8,508 nucleotides of DNA from Oscillospiraceae bacterium (GTDB lineage Bacteria; Bacillota; Clostridia; Oscillospirales; Oscillospiraceae), in contig JAHHRQ010000075.1 of assembly GCA_020025715.1 (NCBI GenBank), forward strand, positions 1 to 8,508. Direction: 5' to 3'. A program made the translations under genes and the position numbers. This document shows positions 7,728-8,508 of the stretch, in pieces; within the stretch, counting starts at the first letter, position 1, and each line of letters begins with the position of its first letter. The notes below the pieces were generated by a model. That model worked only from the letters and a program-made list of their open reading frames with translations, did no database searches and had not been told where the DNA came from.

Positions 7728-8108
7728 ATGACTGACAGAGAACTTATGTCCATGGCAAAGCAAGCCTCTTTCAACGCCTATGTGCCCTATTCCCGCTTCT
7801 CCGTGGGCGCGGCACTTGAGTGCGATGACGGCACGGTGTTTACCGGCTGCAATGTGGAAAATGCCGCTCTGGGCAGCACCATATGTGCCGAGCGTACTGC
7901 CTGCTGCAAGGCCGTGAGCGAGGGAAAGCGGAGCTTCCGCCGCATAGCTATTTATGCCGACAGTGAAAACTGGTGCACCCCCTGCGGTGCCTGCCGCCAG
8001 TTTCTGGCGGAGTTTTCTCCGGAGATGGAGGTTCTGTGCGCCAAGGCCGGCGACAGATATGTGAGCTACAAGCTTTCCGAGCTTCTGCCGCATACTTTTA
8101 ATTACTGA
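7728..8108 (+). CDS. cdd: Cytidine deaminase
   Basis: This 126-residue protein has the length of the small homotetrameric cytidine deaminases, which convert cytidine and deoxycytidine to uridine and deoxyuridine in pyrimidine salvage in the cytosol. YVPYSRFSVGAAL (18-30) and GCNVENAALGSTICAERTA (40-58) include the substrate-binding NVEN and the catalytic CAE. PCGACRQ (85-91) supplies the second zinc motif. The zinc ligands are C53, C86 and C89, and E55 is the proton-shuttling residue, so all key residues are intact. The strong GGGGAGG at 7714-7720, 7 nt before the ATG, fixes the start. In many Firmicutes cdd sits near era and dgkA; here it instead follows the lipoprotein gene by 42 nt and precedes an HTH protein gene by 3 nt. 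Confidence 0.96.
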   Translation: MTDRELMSMAKQASFNAYVPYSRFSVGAALECDDGTVFTGCNVENAALGSTICAERTACCKAVSEGKRSFRRIAIYADSENWCTPCGACRQFLAEFSPEMEVLCAKAGDRYVSYKLSELLPHTFNY

Positions 8109-8111
8109 GAA

Positions 8112-8381
8112 ATGGAGCTGGAACAGCTCAGAATATTTGTGGCAGTTGCGGAAAGCGGCAGCTTTACCAAGGCCGCGAAAAAGCTGTACATAAGCCATTC
8201 CACCACCTCCAGAGCGGTAACAGCCCTTGAAAACGAACTGGGCCTCAGCCTTTTTGACAGAGGAAACAGAATTTTAGGTCTTACCGGTGCAGGAGAGCTG
8301 CTTTTAAAAGAGAGCAGGGAACTGCTTTTTAAAGCGGAAGAGCTGGAGCAGAGAATGAAAGCTTTGAAGGCTGAAAAATGA
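8112..8381 (+). CDS. LysR-type DNA-binding domain protein lacking an effector domain
   Basis: This 89-residue protein is the N-terminal half of a LysR-type transcription regulator. ELEQLRIFVAVAESGSFTKA starts the domain, the helix-turn-helix spans about residues 18-37 (FTKAAKKLYISHSTTSRAVT), and the wing lies near 47-58 (LFDRGNRILGLT). It ends in a long, charged linker helix (59-88), which in full-length relatives mediates dimerisation. LysR proteins are normally about 290-300 residues with a C-terminal ligand-binding domain; that domain is absent. A terminator begins 2-3 nt after the stop, so there is no decayed remainder behind it. The ATG is 3 nt after the cdd stop with no clear Shine-Dalgarno, suggesting translation coupled to cdd. 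It may be a ligand-independent DNA binder or modulator. Family is certain at domain level; whether the gene is functional as it stands is inferred. Confidence 0.85.
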   Translation: MELEQLRIFVAVAESGSFTKAAKKLYISHSTTSRAVTALENELGLSLFDRGNRILGLTGAGELLLKESRELLFKAEELEQRMKALKAEK

Positions 8382-8383
8382 AT

Positions 8384-8418
8384 AAAAAAAGAGCGCATTT
8401 TTATGCGCTCTTTTTTTT
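8384..8418. terminator. Bidirectional Rho-independent terminator
   Basis: GAGCGCAT (8391-8398) and ATGCGCTC (8403-8410) form a perfect 8-bp stem with a TTTT loop. Seven A (8384-8390) lead into it and eight T (8411-8418) follow it, so both strands end in a T run and the A and T tracts can extend the stem to 15 bp. It ends the plus-strand gene run directly after the LysR-domain gene and can also serve the minus-strand gene entering from the right. Confidence 0.92.
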
Positions 8419-8440
8419 ATCTTAATCTAAAAATCAAATA

Positions 8441-8508
8441 TCAGGGGTAGCAGCCCTCAATGGAGTCAAGTCCGTAATACATTGCAACGCTCACATTAGG
8501 CCATGTGT
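8441..8508 (-). CDS. C-terminal end of an unidentified gene (enters from right edge)
   Basis: One minus-strand frame is open from the right edge to a TGA at 8443-8441, giving 21 residues ending in NVSVAMYYGLDSIEGCYP. The other two minus-strand frames are closed within a few codons. Codon choice (GGC, TAC, CCC, GAG) resembles the neighbouring genes, and the stop lies just before a terminator with a T run on this strand. These points favour a real gene convergent with the plus-strand run. The segment is too short to assign a family, and a chance open frame of this length cannot be excluded. Confidence 0.55.
   Translation of the reverse strand, partial: TWPNVSVAMYYGLDSIEGCYP

Noticed and set aside
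7695..8398. Minus-strand frames opposite cdd and the LysR-domain gene
   Set aside because: Both overlap recognised plus-strand genes with intact motifs and show no domain of their own.
1..8508. Mobile elements, CRISPR arrays, tRNA or rRNA genes, riboswitches
   Set aside because: No transposase, terminal inverted repeats, regularly spaced repeats, cloverleaf-type sequences or long structured leaders were seen; leaders here are under about 50 nt.

Overview
The window looks like ordinary chromosomal DNA from a low-to-moderate GC Gram-positive bacterium, most likely a clostridial anaerobe of the Oscillospiraceae/Ruminococcaceae type. The basis is strong purine-rich Shine-Dalgarno sites, lipoprotein-type secretion, a DUF1846 protein, the SecA architecture and mid-range GC coding sequence. 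The taxon is an inference from style and families, not a match. No phage genes, insertion sequences, CRISPR arrays, tRNAs or rRNAs were seen.

Left part (1-2184, minus strand): the N-terminal 202 residues of a major facilitator superfamily transporter run off the left edge and start at a GTG at 608. Upstream of it on the same strand is a complete 494-residue DUF1846 (UPF0371) protein, followed by its own hairpin terminator. The 202-bp gap 2185-2386 holds two divergent promoters with extended -10 elements, one firing left into DUF1846 and one firing right into secA.

Central and right part (2387-8418, plus strand): five tightly packed genes read in one direction. They are secA (the preprotein translocase motor), pgeF (a YfiH/YlmD-type laccase-domain protein), an oligopeptide-type (family 5) solute-binding lipoprotein with no permease beside it, cdd (cytidine deaminase), and an 89-residue protein that is only the DNA-binding half of a LysR regulator. 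Gaps are 20, 5, 42 and 3 nt. A strong hairpin with A- and T-tracts at 8384-8418 ends the unit. Beyond it the last 21 codons of a minus-strand gene appear to enter from the right edge.

How they fit: secA is a housekeeping gene whose promoter probably drives at least pgeF and the lipoprotein gene. PgeF and the lipoprotein look translationally coupled, which hints at cell-wall peptide recovery. PgeF-family proteins also have reported purine nucleoside activity, so a nucleoside link with cdd is possible. The cdd/LysR-HTH pair may be a small regulated sub-unit behind an AT-rich palindromic gap. I do not see a clearly novel multi-gene system. The most unusual items are the effector-less LysR protein, the widened zinc knuckle of SecA, and the orphan solute-binding lipoprotein.
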